The notes under the pieces are model-generated. The model was not told where the DNA came from. It saw only the letters and a program-made list of their open reading frames with translations, and made no database searches. This document shows positions 18,579 to 27,394 of a DNA stretch of 64,000 bases, piece after piece; position 1 is the first letter of the stretch, and each line of letters starts with the position of its first letter. The DNA lies in NCBI GenBank assembly GCA_017399065.1, contig JAFQEL010000046.1, positions 16,308 to 80,307 on the forward strand. Reading direction: 5' to 3'. The position numbers were made by a program, and so were the translations under genes. Source of the DNA: Clostridia bacterium. GTDB taxonomy: Bacteria > Bacillota > Clostridia > Oscillospirales > Acutalibacteraceae.

Positions 18579-19871
18579 ATGAGCAAGGTTTACAACAAAA
18601 TCGAATCCGTTACAGGTAACGTTATTACCGTAAAGGCTGAGGGTATCCGATACAATGAGCTGGCTCAGATCAACACCCGTTTCGGTAAGTCACTCGCTCA
18701 GGTAAATAAGATTGACGGAGATATCGTTTCGCTTCAGGTTTTCGCAGGCGGTAAGGGCGTTTCAACAGGCGATGAGGTGCGTTTCCTCGGCCACGAAATG
18801 CGTGTCTCTTTCAGCGATGACCTTATCGGCCGTATCTTCAACGGCTCGGGTGAGCCGAGAGATAAGGGCCCGGCACTCAGCGATAATATGCAGCCTATCG
18901 GCGGCCCTTCCGTCAACCCGACAAAGCGTATTCTCGCCAACCGTATGATGCGTACCAATATCCCGATGATTGATATGTTCAATACTCTGGTTGTTTCACA
19001 GAAGCTCCCGATTTTCTCAATTTCCGGTGAGCCTTACAATCAGCTTCTTGCTCGTATCGCTCTTCAGGCTGAGGCAGATGTAATTGTCCTTGGCGGTATG
19101 GGTCTTAAGTATGACGACTTCCTTTATTTTAAAGAAGAGCTTTCAAACGGCGGTGCACTGAGCAAAACCGTTATGTTTATACACACGGCATCCGACCCGA
19201 CGGTTGAATGTATGATGATTCCCGATATGTCTCTTGCGGTTGCCGAGCAATTTGCTCTGCAGAATAAGGATGTATTGGTGCTTCTTACCGATATGACCAA
19301 CTTTGCCGACGCGATGAAAGAAATCGCAATCACTCAGGAGCAGGTGCCCTCTAATCGTGGTTATCCCGGTGACCTTTATTCACAGCTTGCCGCCCGTTAT
19401 GAAAAGGCGGTTGACTTCAACGATTCGGGCTCAGTCACTGTTCTTGCAGTCACCACAATGCCCGGCGATGACGTTACTCATCCCGTCCCCGATAATACAG
19501 GCTATATCACAGAGGGTCAGTATTACCTCAAGGGCGGCCGTATTGAGCCCTTCGGCTCTCTTTCCCGACTCAAGCAGAATGTCAACGGCAAAACCCGTAA
19601 GGACCACCGTGCACTTATGGATTCAATGATCCGTATGTACTCATCCTATAGGGAAACACTTGAGAAGAAAAATATGGGCTTCTCAATGAGCCGTTGGGAT
19701 GAAAAACTGCTTAAATACGGTAAGCTGTTTGAAGATAAGCTTATGGATCTGTCGGTCAATCTTACACTTGAAGAAGCACTTGACCTCGGTTGGGAGATTC
19801 TTGCAGAGTGTTTTGAGAAGGATGAAACCGGCATCAAGTCCGACCTTACAGACGAATTCTGGCCTAAGTAA
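18579..19871 (+). CDS. atpB: V-type ATP synthase subunit B
   Basis: A non-catalytic nucleotide-binding subunit of about 430 residues. Family marks are [20 protein letters not shown] at the N-terminus, [20 protein letters not shown] (the degenerate P-loop region), [12 protein letters not shown] and the C-terminal helical part. It alternates with subunit A in the head. The start is placed at the ATG 18579, about 10 bases from AAAGGGTGG; a GTG at 18573, which overlaps the atpA stop, is an equally open choice and would add two residues. Confidence 0.95.
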   Translation: MSKVYNKIESVTGNVITVKAEGIRYNELAQINTRFGKSLAQVNKIDGDIVSLQVFAGGKGVSTGDEVRFLGHEMRVSFSDDLIGRIFNGSGEPRDKGPALSDNMQPIGGPSVNPTKRILANRMMRTNIPMIDMFNTLVVSQKLPIFSISGEPYNQLLARIALQAEADVIVLGGMGLKYDDFLYFKEELSNGGALSKTVMFIHTASDPTVECMMIPDMSLAVAEQFALQNKDVLVLLTDMTNFADAMKEIAITQEQVPSNRGYPGDLYSQLAARYEKAVDFNDSGSVTVLAVTTMPGDDVTHPVPDNTGYITEGQYYLKGGRIEPFGSLSRLKQNVNGKTRKDHRALMDSMIRMYSSYRETLEKKNMGFSMSRWDEKLLKYGKLFEDKLMDLSVNLTLEEALDLGWEILAECFEKDETGIKSDLTDEFWPK

Positions 19872-19885
19872 GGGGGATTAAAGAA

Positions 19886-20518
19886 TTGGCAAAAATCAAA
19901 CTGACTAAAAATGAGTTAAAGGTACAGAAGGATGCACTCAAGATGTACCGGAGATATTTGCCTACACTGACACTGAAAAAACAACAGCTTCAGGCTGAAA
20001 TACGAACTATAGAAGCAAAAGCCAGAACGGTAAAGAAAGAGAAGGAAGCACTTGAAAAAGGCTTCAGCTCGTGGATTGCCGTTTTCAGCGAAAAAGATGC
20101 TTTCCCCGACGGTATAATAACCGTCAGCAATATCCGCAAGGGCTACGGCAATATTGCAGGTGTCGAAATCCCCACCTTTGAGGGTGCGGATTTTGTAAGA
20201 GGGGACTATGATTTGTACGAAACTCCGCTGTGGGTTGATAAAGCTGCAAGTCATATGGAAAAGGCTATGCTTCTTGACCTTGAGGCAGAGGTGTTATATG
20301 AGCAGGTAAGACTGCTTGAGGCTGAGCTTCTTGCAACCTCGCAGCGAGTCAACCTGTTTGAGAAGGTAAAGATCCCCGAAACTCAGGAAAATATAAGAAA
20401 AATAACCATCTATCTGGCAGACCAGCAGGTCAGTGCCGTTGTGCGTTCCAAAATATCAAAACGCAAGATTGCCGCTCGTGACGGCGCATCTTCTGGAGCG
20501 GAGGTGTACTCGTTATGA
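19886..20518 (+). CDS. atpD: V-type ATP synthase subunit D (rotor shaft)
   Basis: A 210-residue, mostly helical protein with the subunit D start KIKLTKNELKVQKDALKMYRRYLPTLTLKK and a long C-terminal helix; it would form the central shaft that turns inside the A3B3 head. It starts with TTG at 19886, supported by AAGGGGG 10 bases before. It overlaps subunit I by 4 bases. The middle part (about residues 60-115, rich in Phe/Gly/Asp) is larger than the shortest family members. Confidence 0.88.
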   Translation: MAKIKLTKNELKVQKDALKMYRRYLPTLTLKKQQLQAEIRTIEAKARTVKKEKEALEKGFSSWIAVFSEKDAFPDGIITVSNIRKGYGNIAGVEIPTFEGADFVRGDYDLYETPLWVDKAASHMEKAMLLDLEAEVLYEQVRLLEAELLATSQRVNLFEKVKIPETQENIRKITIYLADQQVSAVVRSKISKRKIAARDGASSGAEVYSL

Positions 20519-22434
20519 TCGTGCCTATGAAAAAAGTTTCTCTCATTATTATGGGAGATAAAAAATCCGAAACGCTCCGCAAGCTGCGTAAGCTCGGTAT
20601 TCTTCACGTTGAAATTACCGAAGGCTCGGGCAAAAAGCTCGACGAGCTGAAAGAGAAGGTTTCTTTGCTCGAAAGTGCCGCCTTTACGGTAACGGATAAG
20701 AAGAAAAAGAAAAAAATCAAGGCTGTCGATGCCGATGCTTCTCAGGCTCTTTCTCTCTCGGAGGAGATTGCTTCTCTCACCGAAGAAAAGAAAAATCTGC
20801 TTTCCGAGCGTGCGGCACTGTCTGCAGAGCTTGACAGGCTCGCAGGCTGGGGCGAAATCGATCCCGATGAAATCAGAAAGCTTGCCGATAAGGGCTATGA
20901 GATTTCACTCTTTGAAGCACCCGAATCAGTATACGCAAGTCTTGACGAGAGCATAAAAACTCTCTGTATCAATAAAACCAAAACATCTGTAAAGTTTACG
21001 GTGATTACCAAAGGCACTGATGATGAAACCGAGGCTTTGGAGGCCATTAAAAACTTCCGCTTTGATTTGCCTTCGCTTTCAACGGCACAGATAAGACAAA
21101 GACTTGCCGATATCAACAGCCGTGTTGAAGAAATTGACGCTAAACTCGGCGAATACGCAGCGTATGCCGACAGTATCGGAAAAGCAGTTGAAGAATGTGA
21201 AAAAGAAATCGAGTTTGAGGTCTACGCTACGGGTATGTCGGAAGAAGCACTGAATGAAAATAACGTTTCTGTTTCGTACTTCACAGGCTATATCGAAGCT
21301 GATAACACTGATAAGCTCAAAGCCGCGGCAAAAGAAAACTCGTGGGGACTTGTTATTGAAGACCCGACTGAGGAAGACAATGTTCCGACCAAACTTAAAA
21401 ACAATAAGTTTGTCAGCCTTATCTATCCGCTTACCGATTTCCTCGGTACGGTGCCGGGTTATTTTGAGTATGATATTTCAGGCTGGTTCCTCGGTTTTAT
21501 ACTCATTTTCTTCGGCATTATTTTCGGCGACGGCGGCTACGGTCTGCTGATTACCGCAGGTGCGGCGGCATTGATTATCAAATCCCGCATATCCAAAAAA
21601 GAGGTTTCACCCGCATTCCTGCTTGTAGGACTTTTCGGTCTTTCGACGATACTCTGGGGTACGCTGACGTGTACGTGGTTCGGTCTTTCACCCGAACAGA
21701 TTCCCGTATGGCTCCAGAAACTGTCGATTCCCGTAATCTCAAATGTTTACGGCGACAGAATATGGTATCCGTTCTGGACTAACGGCGAGGCAGGTCTTAC
21801 CACCGCACAGAATCTGCAGATATTCTGCTTCACGCTGGCTCTGATTCAGCTGACTGTAGCTCATATCAAAGCCGCTGTGCGTAACAGAAAATCCGTTAAG
21901 GTGCTCGGCGATATCGGCTCAGCCCTGCAGCTTATCGGTATCTACTACGTCGTATTAAGCTTCGTTGTAAACGCTGAGGTTTTCAGCTTTGGCCTTGTGC
22001 TCGGCGGTGTGCCCGTCGGTACTGTTGCACTGGCACTTGTCGGCGTAGGCTTTGTGCTGAGCTTCGTTTTCTCAAACTATGAGGGCAACGTTATAAAAAG
22101 CGTGCTTGCAAGTATGAAAAACATAGTTTCCGTACTGCTCGGCGTGGTAAACGTTTTCTCCGATATAGTTTCTTATATCCGCCTGTGGGCGGTCGGTCTT
22201 GCAGGTGCGGCAATATCCGCAACGGTAAATGAACTTGCAGGTCCCTTGCTCGGCAACTTTATGTTTATGATTCTTGCGATTGTGCTTCTTGTATTCGGTC
22301 ACGGACTTAATATGATTCTCAACGTCCTGTCCGTCATCGTTCACGGTATCCGACTCAACACGCTTGAGTTCTCATCGCATCTCGATATGTCCTGGAGCGG
22401 ACATAAATTCAAACCATTCAAAGAAACAAACTGA
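20515..22434 (+). CDS. atpI: V-type ATP synthase subunit I (membrane stator)
   Basis: A 639-residue stator subunit: a cytosolic coiled-coil half (about residues 1-310, with a KKKKKK patch near 62-67) and a membrane half with seven or eight helices. The membrane half has the conserved helix IVSYIRLWAVGLAGAAIS with the essential Arg that faces the c-ring glutamate, and the C-terminal HGIRLNTLEFSSHL. Start ATG 20515 with GCGGAGGTG upstream. It sits between the shaft subunit D and the proteolipid K, as in other A/V-type operons. Confidence 0.93.
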   Translation: MIVPMKKVSLIIMGDKKSETLRKLRKLGILHVEITEGSGKKLDELKEKVSLLESAAFTVTDKKKKKKIKAVDADASQALSLSEEIASLTEEKKNLLSERAALSAELDRLAGWGEIDPDEIRKLADKGYEISLFEAPESVYASLDESIKTLCINKTKTSVKFTVITKGTDDETEALEAIKNFRFDLPSLSTAQIRQRLADINSRVEEIDAKLGEYAAYADSIGKAVEECEKEIEFEVYATGMSEEALNENNVSVSYFTGYIEADNTDKLKAAAKENSWGLVIEDPTEEDNVPTKLKNNKFVSLIYPLTDFLGTVPGYFEYDISGWFLGFILIFFGIIFGDGGYGLLITAGAAALIIKSRISKKEVSPAFLLVGLFGLSTILWGTLTCTWFGLSPEQIPVWLQKLSIPVISNVYGDRIWYPFWTNGEAGLTTAQNLQIFCFTLALIQLTVAHIKAAVRNRKSVKVLGDIGSALQLIGIYYVVLSFVVNAEVFSFGLVLGGVPVGTVALALVGVGFVLSFVFSNYEGNVIKSVLASMKNIVSVLLGVVNVFSDIVSYIRLWAVGLAGAAISATVNELAGPLLGNFMFMILAIVLLVFGHGLNMILNVLSVIVHGIRLNTLEFSSHLDMSWSGHKFKPFKETN

Positions 22435-22453
22435 TTTTTAAGGAGAGTTAATT

Positions 22454-22879
22454 ATGAACTTAGGATTATTAGCAACAGCACTGGCAATGGGTATTGCTGC
22501 AACAGGCTCGGCAATCGGTATCGGTATCGCAGGTCAGGCATCAATCGGCGCATGGAAGAAGTGCTATATGAGCAACAAGGCGGCACCCTTCATTCTTACG
22601 GTTTTCGCAGGTGCCCCTCTTACACAGACAATCTACGGCTTCCTTCTTATGCAGCAGATGAACGGCTCAACAGCTGACCCCGCATTCCTCTTCGGTCTCG
22701 GTATTGCATCAGGTATTGCTATGGCAGTTTCCGCTGTCGTTCAGGGTAAGGCAGGTGCCGCAGGTGCAGACGCACTCGCAGAAACAGGCAAGGGCTTCTC
22801 ACAGTACATTACCGTTGTCGGTCTTTGTGAAACGGTTGCTCTTTTCGCACTTGTTTTCAGTATGGTTGCCCTCGGCTAA
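22454..22879 (+). CDS. atpK: V-type ATP synthase proteolipid K, sodium-type binding site
   Basis: A 141-residue proteolipid of four membrane helices, a fused double hairpin. The residues that hold sodium in Enterococcus hirae NtpK (Thr-Gln in helix 2, Gln in helix 3, Glu in helix 4) have clear counterparts here: PLTQTIYGF, VVQGKAGAAG and GLCETVALF. The first hairpin lacks an acidic residue, so one carboxylate serves per four-helix unit. This points to a sodium pump or sodium-driven synthase rather than a proton one (inference from family knowledge). Last gene of the operon, followed by a strong terminator. Confidence 0.93.
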   Translation: MNLGLLATALAMGIAATGSAIGIGIAGQASIGAWKKCYMSNKAAPFILTVFAGAPLTQTIYGFLLMQQMNGSTADPAFLFGLGIASGIAMAVSAVVQGKAGAAGADALAETGKGFSQYITVVGLCETVALFALVFSMVALG

Positions 22880-22901
22880 AATATATCGCTGATAAAAAAT
22901 T

Positions 22902-22937
22902 AACTCCGTACAGAAAGCTCTGTACGGAGTTGTTTTT
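22902..22937. terminator. Intrinsic terminator of V-ATPase operon
   Basis: A perfect 12-bp stem (22902-22913 with 22920-22931), 6-base loop, then GTTTTTTG. The A-rich flank on the other side allows it to serve the convergent gene ending at 22953 as well. Confidence 0.9.
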
Positions 22938-22952
22938 TGCTTTTAATTTGTT

Positions 22953-23537
22953 TTACGGCTTTGCTATTGCAAGCAGGAAAGTAATAACTGCAAGAATTAC
23001 AAATGTGAGTGAGTACTTTTCAAGCCATGCACCAACACGCATAATGATATAGCCGGGGAAGAAGATAACTTTTACTGCTTTGTTGAGCTTGCCGTACTGC
23101 TCTTTCATAACAAGTGCATCTTCATACAGCGGGAAAAGGTTACTCAGAAGAGAAACACAAAGCCATACGAAGAAGAAGGGAATAAGGAAGTCAACTGTTT
23201 TGACAAGTGCAGGCTCTGTTATGATTTTTGAAAGAAGTGCGGAGGAAGCGACAAAGCCTGTATAGTTGCCGAGCATAACAACGTTGATGAGCGGGAACCA
23301 TGCAAGCGAAACCGCAAGCGAGAAATTGAGGAAGCCGGGAACCAAGCAGTACATATAGCTTGCGACGGGTCGCTCAATAAGCTCGTGTTCTACGTGGCCG
23401 CACATTTCGTCTGTACGCAGGTAACGGTTGTCTTCAACGGGGCATCTGAATATGCGGCACATTATCTGCTCAAAGAATGCCTTTGTAATCGCACCGGGGA
23501 ATGTAAGGATCTTGATTATAACGTATATAGCTGTCAT
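22953..23537 (-). CDS. Unknown multi-pass membrane protein
   Basis: A 194-residue protein with an amphipathic N-terminal helix, a short Cys-containing cytosolic stretch (CRIFRCPVEDNRYL) and three or four membrane segments (about residues 65-95, 115-135, 172-192). I do not recognise the family. Its ATG overlaps the stop of the upstream TPR gene (ATGA), so the two are coupled and may work together at the membrane. GAGGTGG lies before the start. Confidence 0.6.
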   Translation of the reverse strand: MTAIYVIIKILTFPGAITKAFFEQIMCRIFRCPVEDNRYLRTDEMCGHVEHELIERPVASYMYCLVPGFLNFSLAVSLAWFPLINVVMLGNYTGFVASSALLSKIITEPALVKTVDFLIPFFFVWLCVSLLSNLFPLYEDALVMKEQYGKLNKAVKVIFFPGYIIMRVGAWLEKYSLTFVILAVITFLLAIAKP

Positions 23538-24940
23538 TCAAATACCACCTCGCCGTCTTTAAAGAGTTGTTCAATGGTGATTTCACCGTTGATGCATTTT
23601 TCTGCCGTGGGGCTCAATTTCATATCGTATTGCTTGAGGAATGCAACGGCATCGTCGTAGCCTTTTTCGTCAAGCTTTTTGCTGAGTATGGCATAAAGGT
23701 TGATTGACTCAACAGTGAGATAGTTCTGCTGCTCGAAGCAATCCTTTGCATAGCCGTAAGCTGCTTCGTAATCGCCTGCAAGAAGCTCGCAGATAAGAGC
23801 ATCGTAATATGCTTCATACATACCGTTGTTTGCTATGTCGCCTATTATTTTTTCAAGTGTTGTCAGAGCCTCGTCATACTTGCCTTCGTAACGGAGCAGA
23901 AGAGCATTATAACGCTTGGCATAGTTAGCATTGTCGGGGTTGGATTTGGAAAGGGTTTCAATGTAGCCCTTTGCTTCATCATATTTACCTGCACGTATGC
24001 TGAGCGTTATGATGTTGTCAAGATAGATCCAACGGCAATTGGGAAGATATTTAACAATTTCTTCGCAGTATTTAAGCTGTGTTTCAACATCTTTTTTGCA
24101 AACGCTTGAAAGAGCAAGCATATAGTAGTTTATCATGCCCTTGTCTTCGTTAGTCTTTGCGGCGGCAAGCTTATCTTCATATTTTTTGATAAGCTCGTCG
24201 TACGGAATATCCTTTTCGGTTATCTCGCCGTAGTAGAGCTTATTATAATACTCGGTAAAGATCGCAGATTGCTCGTCCGCTATTTTATCAAGCTTTGTTA
24301 CATAGTCGTACTTTGCCTTAAGCTCTTTGTTCCACGGTGCGTTGAGGTTGGATTTGCCGACCTTGTCTGACCAGGTGAGCGGCTTTTCTGCAGTGTCGTT
24401 ATCGTAGAAAAACTGCTCCGTAAGGTAAGTCAGATCGTCGGGCAGGTCGATATCGTAGCAGAATTCGCCGATCATACCTGCGGTTTTCCAACCTATCGTT
24501 GAAATGTCGGTCTGAGAAATTTTACTCAGAGCGTCTGAATAATTGCCCTGCTCAATATCCATATAAAAATCGGTTACGGTTGTGAGCGTGCCGATGTTGG
24601 GATAGAGCATAAGAATGCCTGCAACAGAAAGAGCAACGAGAGCAATTACCGCAAAAAAGCCTTTGAAGCGAAGCGGTGTGCGCATAAACATATTGCGGCA
24701 ATCTGAGCAGAGGTCACTGCTTTGGCTGTGGCTCTTATCTACGGGTTTTTCGCCGCAGAGTATGCACAGCTCTTCTTCGGGCTCACTTTCACCTTCGACA
24801 GTATCGGGCTCGGTTATTGCGATACCCGGGTCTTCGTTTGCCTGAATATCTTCAGGCGGATTTGTGTTTTCGGGTGAATCAGGAGTATTATCGGGTTCGT
24901 CAACGGGCTGAGTGCCGTTATTCTCTTTGAAATCGTCCAA
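23534..24940 (-). CDS. Zinc-ribbon / membrane / TPR-repeat protein
   Basis: A protein of about 468 residues in three parts: an acidic Asp/Glu/Pro-rich N-terminus (1-55), a likely zinc ribbon with CxxC...CxxC (CILC ... CSDC, about 58-83), one membrane helix (about 93-113), and a long extracytoplasmic region of helical TPR-like repeats (from about 230: KTNEDKGMINYY, AGKYDEAKGYIETL, EGKYDEALTTLEKI, AGDYEAAYGYAKDC). Scaffold or protein-binding role is inferred. The start is taken as the TTG at 24940, 8 bases from GGGAGG; a TTG two codons earlier is too close to it. Translationally coupled to the next membrane gene. Confidence 0.68.
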   Translation of the reverse strand: MDDFKENNGTQPVDEPDNTPDSPENTNPPEDIQANEDPGIAITEPDTVEGESEPEEELCILCGEKPVDKSHSQSSDLCSDCRNMFMRTPLRFKGFFAVIALVALSVAGILMLYPNIGTLTTVTDFYMDIEQGNYSDALSKISQTDISTIGWKTAGMIGEFCYDIDLPDDLTYLTEQFFYDNDTAEKPLTWSDKVGKSNLNAPWNKELKAKYDYVTKLDKIADEQSAIFTEYYNKLYYGEITEKDIPYDELIKKYEDKLAAAKTNEDKGMINYYMLALSSVCKKDVETQLKYCEEIVKYLPNCRWIYLDNIITLSIRAGKYDEAKGYIETLSKSNPDNANYAKRYNALLLRYEGKYDEALTTLEKIIGDIANNGMYEAYYDALICELLAGDYEAAYGYAKDCFEQQNYLTVESINLYAILSKKLDEKGYDDAVAFLKQYDMKLSPTAEKCINGEITIEQLFKDGEVVFE

Positions 24941-24981
24941 AAACAAAACCTCCCTTTAAAACTAAAAATAATACAGTTTAT

Positions 24982-25010
24982 ATAATAACACATACTTGGT
25001 ATGATTTCAA
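24982..25010 (-). promoter_or_regulatory. Putative promoter of TPR/membrane gene pair
   Basis: Minus strand TTGAAA (25010-25005), 17 bases, TATTAT (24987-24982), about 40 bases before the TTG start. Confidence 0.5.
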
Positions 25011-25063
25011 ACATAATTTATATTTTTTAAAATATTATCACAGAAATTATAAATTACGGTTTG

Positions 25064-25170
25064 TGCGATATGTGACCTTACGGTCACGCGATATATTTTG
25101 CTTGCAGCAAAATTCGATATAATTTCATCAATGAAATTGCGATATAGGCTCATTTTACTCGCCTGCGATT
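25064..25170. repeat. Stem-loop array with constant GCGATATA linker
   Basis: Successive stem-loops of unrelated sequence separated by a near-constant linker (T)GCGATATA or TCGATATA at 25064-25071, 25088-25095, 25114-25121 and 25139-25146, with a last TGCGATT at 25164. Stems: GTGACC/GGTCAC (25072-25087), ATTTTGC/GCAAAAT (25095-25113), AATTTCAT/ATGAAATT (25121-25138), and a weaker GGC/GCC (25147-25163). Gap between the ceramidase-like and TPR genes (24941-25220); apart from this, a promoter and a terminator I see nothing else in it. Confidence 0.75.
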
Positions 25171-25176
25171 AAGAAA

Positions 25177-25204
25177 GCAGACCCCGGTATTTTCCGAGGT
25201 CTGC
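25177..25204 (-). terminator. Terminator of ceramidase-like gene
   Basis: GCAGACCCCGG / CCGAGGTCTGC stem of 11 positions with one mismatch and a TATTTT loop, starting 16 bases after the stop on the minus strand and followed there by TTTCTTAAT. Confidence 0.7.
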
Positions 25205-25220
25205 GGTAGATTAAGCGTTA

Positions 25221-27149
25221 TTATTTGTCAGCGACAAGCTCTTCGAATGCAGCCATAAGGATAGAGCCTGATGAACGGCTGAATGCAATTGTCTCCTGAT
25301 AGTGGTCGCCGAAGGGCTCCATATCGTCGAAGAAGATCATACAGTAGTCGTTGTCGTTGAGGATATAGCCGATCTCGTCATTTGCAAGGCCGAAGCAGAG
25401 AAGAACGTCGTCCTCAGCAATCTCAAGTGACTCTGCACAGGATTTGCCGTTGAAGTCACAGCCTGAGAATGAGTTTTCAGCTTCCATTGTAACACCGCCG
25501 TAGATAAGCTCGGGGCTGATCTCACCGGGCATCATAGCGACCTTGATGTTTGTGCCGAATTCAACGTAGCCGATTTCTGTGGGTGTTGAGTATGTACCGT
25601 CGCCGTTGTCGAGGATTCTGTGGTTAACAAGACCCATTTTACCGACAAGAAGGAGTACGGGATTTTCAACAGTAACGATAACCTCCTGGTGTGCGATGTT
25701 GAGAATGGGTTCTACCTTTACTTCTTCAACAGGCTCCCAGCCTTCGTACCAGAGTGAGTAGTGCTCACCGCCGTTTGCGATTTCTTCCTTGAGCTGCTCG
25801 TTGTTCTTGACATAGTCGCTTTCAAGAACTTCGTCATAGGTCTTGTTCATGCTCAATGTGATATATGCAAGCTCCTTGCCGTAGCGGTCTGCCTGCATCC
25901 AGCGCTCGGGCAGATCAACGTCATCGTTTGTCGGGCCGCGGTCGGAGTAGATGCCGAGAGTTGCACCGATAATGGGCATAAAGTTGTAGCCGTACTTGGA
26001 AAGAGTATGGTTCATAGCTGCGGTGTAGTCGCCGGAGAGCTGCTTGCCTGAGCTTTCATCAGTTTTGAGACCGGTGATGTAGGGGTGAGCAGGCTCGTTT
26101 ACGATGTATGTTTCGGCTGCTTCATCGTTGTAGGGATCAAAACGGAATACGTACAGGTTGCCGTCGTAGCCTGTGGGGTCACGGTCGTCAGAGAAGTACT
26201 CTGCGCAATCCTTCTGGCTGAAGTTGAGGTCGCCCTCTTCCATATCATCAACAGCATTCTTGATAGACTGAGCTGTACGCTCCTTAAGGAGATTCATAAA
26301 TGCCTCGTCCGGGCCGGGGATTGTCTTGAAGATGAGCTGGTTGTTAAGAGCAGCAAGGGTGTTGTTTGCCATCTTGAGGAAGAAGGGGTTCCAGAGACCC
26401 ATAGTGTCAATTTCGCTATGGCAGTGTGTTGCTGTGACGTTGATAGAAACGATGTTGTTCTCTTTTGCGTAATCTGCAAGGAGAGCGCGGATGTCGCGGA
26501 TATCCTTATTGGAGATACCGATACACTCGATCGTGCAGAATGCAACCTTGCCTCTGCCTGAGCCGTCGTCCATAACGACTGTGTAAACGTTCATATCGTC
26601 AAGAACCTCTTCAACAGTGTTGGAGGGGAAGTTCTGAAGAAGGTAACCGCCGAGGTAGTAAGGTCTGTCAAGAATATCGTCGGGTACAAGACTTGTCTGG
26701 TCGTAGCCGAGGCTCCACTGGCCGTTGGGGTTACTGTCAATAAAATCTTTATGGCCTGCCATAAAGTTGGGGCTGTCGTACTCGTCTGCATTGACAAAGG
26801 TTGTGTTTGCAACGGGTGCGGGAACAGCGAGGAGATTGAGGATATCCATAAAGAGAAGCTCAAGGTATGTATACGCGATAGCTTCCTTCTGCTGCTCAGT
26901 CTTAGCTGTGATCATTGCAAAAACAGCCTCAATGGGGTTGAGAAGGTTGAGAGCCTTGCCGTTTATGCGGACATATACGGGGTCTCCGAACTTTCTGTTA
27001 CAGGTGATTGAGCTTGCGATGTAGGAGTTGTCGACTTCTTCTTCTGCGAGGTCAGCCTGAGCTGCACCTGCGGATGTTGCTGCAGTAACGGCAGTAAACA
27101 TAAGCAGAAGACTGAGAAGAACGGCAAGAACCTTTTTGAGAGATTTCAT
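25221..27149 (-). CDS. Secreted neutral-ceramidase-like hydrolase
   Basis: A 642-residue secreted protein (signal peptide about residues 1-30, ending near TSAGAAQA). Several patches recall neutral/alkaline ceramidases, zinc amidases that cleave ceramide: VTATHCHSEIDTMG (metal-binding HxH), the SGDY segment, MPGEISPELIYGG and ANDEIGYILNDNDY. Similarity is distant, so substrate is open: ceramide, other N-acyl lipids or a bacterial lipid. The start is the ATG at 27149, with ACGGAGG 8 bases upstream; an earlier in-frame ATG at 27209 would bury the signal peptide. It is alone between a terminator and an AT-rich gap. Family call is from remembered motifs, without alignment. Confidence 0.6.
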   Translation of the reverse strand: MKSLKKVLAVLLSLLLMFTAVTAATSAGAAQADLAEEEVDNSYIASSITCNRKFGDPVYVRINGKALNLLNPIEAVFAMITAKTEQQKEAIAYTYLELLFMDILNLLAVPAPVANTTFVNADEYDSPNFMAGHKDFIDSNPNGQWSLGYDQTSLVPDDILDRPYYLGGYLLQNFPSNTVEEVLDDMNVYTVVMDDGSGRGKVAFCTIECIGISNKDIRDIRALLADYAKENNIVSINVTATHCHSEIDTMGLWNPFFLKMANNTLAALNNQLIFKTIPGPDEAFMNLLKERTAQSIKNAVDDMEEGDLNFSQKDCAEYFSDDRDPTGYDGNLYVFRFDPYNDEAAETYIVNEPAHPYITGLKTDESSGKQLSGDYTAAMNHTLSKYGYNFMPIIGATLGIYSDRGPTNDDVDLPERWMQADRYGKELAYITLSMNKTYDEVLESDYVKNNEQLKEEIANGGEHYSLWYEGWEPVEEVKVEPILNIAHQEVIVTVENPVLLLVGKMGLVNHRILDNGDGTYSTPTEIGYVEFGTNIKVAMMPGEISPELIYGGVTMEAENSFSGCDFNGKSCAESLEIAEDDVLLCFGLANDEIGYILNDNDYCMIFFDDMEPFGDHYQETIAFSRSSGSILMAAFEELVADK

Positions 27150-27330
27150 TGTGTTTTCCTCCGTTTTGTTTGGTTTGTGATTTAAAGTTGATATAATAGA
27201 ATTAATCAACTAATAATACATTATATATATTATCACAAATCAGAATTTAAAAGCAACGTCACTATTACAGAAATTAGGGGAAATTTATTGGTTAATTTTA
27301 CTGTATTTTAATTTTATATATTATATTGAG

Positions 27331-27359
27331 TTGACTATTCGGTATTGTTTTGCTAAAAT
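27331..27359 (+). promoter_or_regulatory. Promoter of propeller-sufC-sufB genes
   Basis: TTGACT (27331-27336), 17 bases, TAAAAT (27354-27359), 36 bases before the start at 27395. Confidence 0.6.
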
Positions 27360-27394
27360 GCAAAATGGTAGGATTTTTTTAAAAGGGGAAAAGT

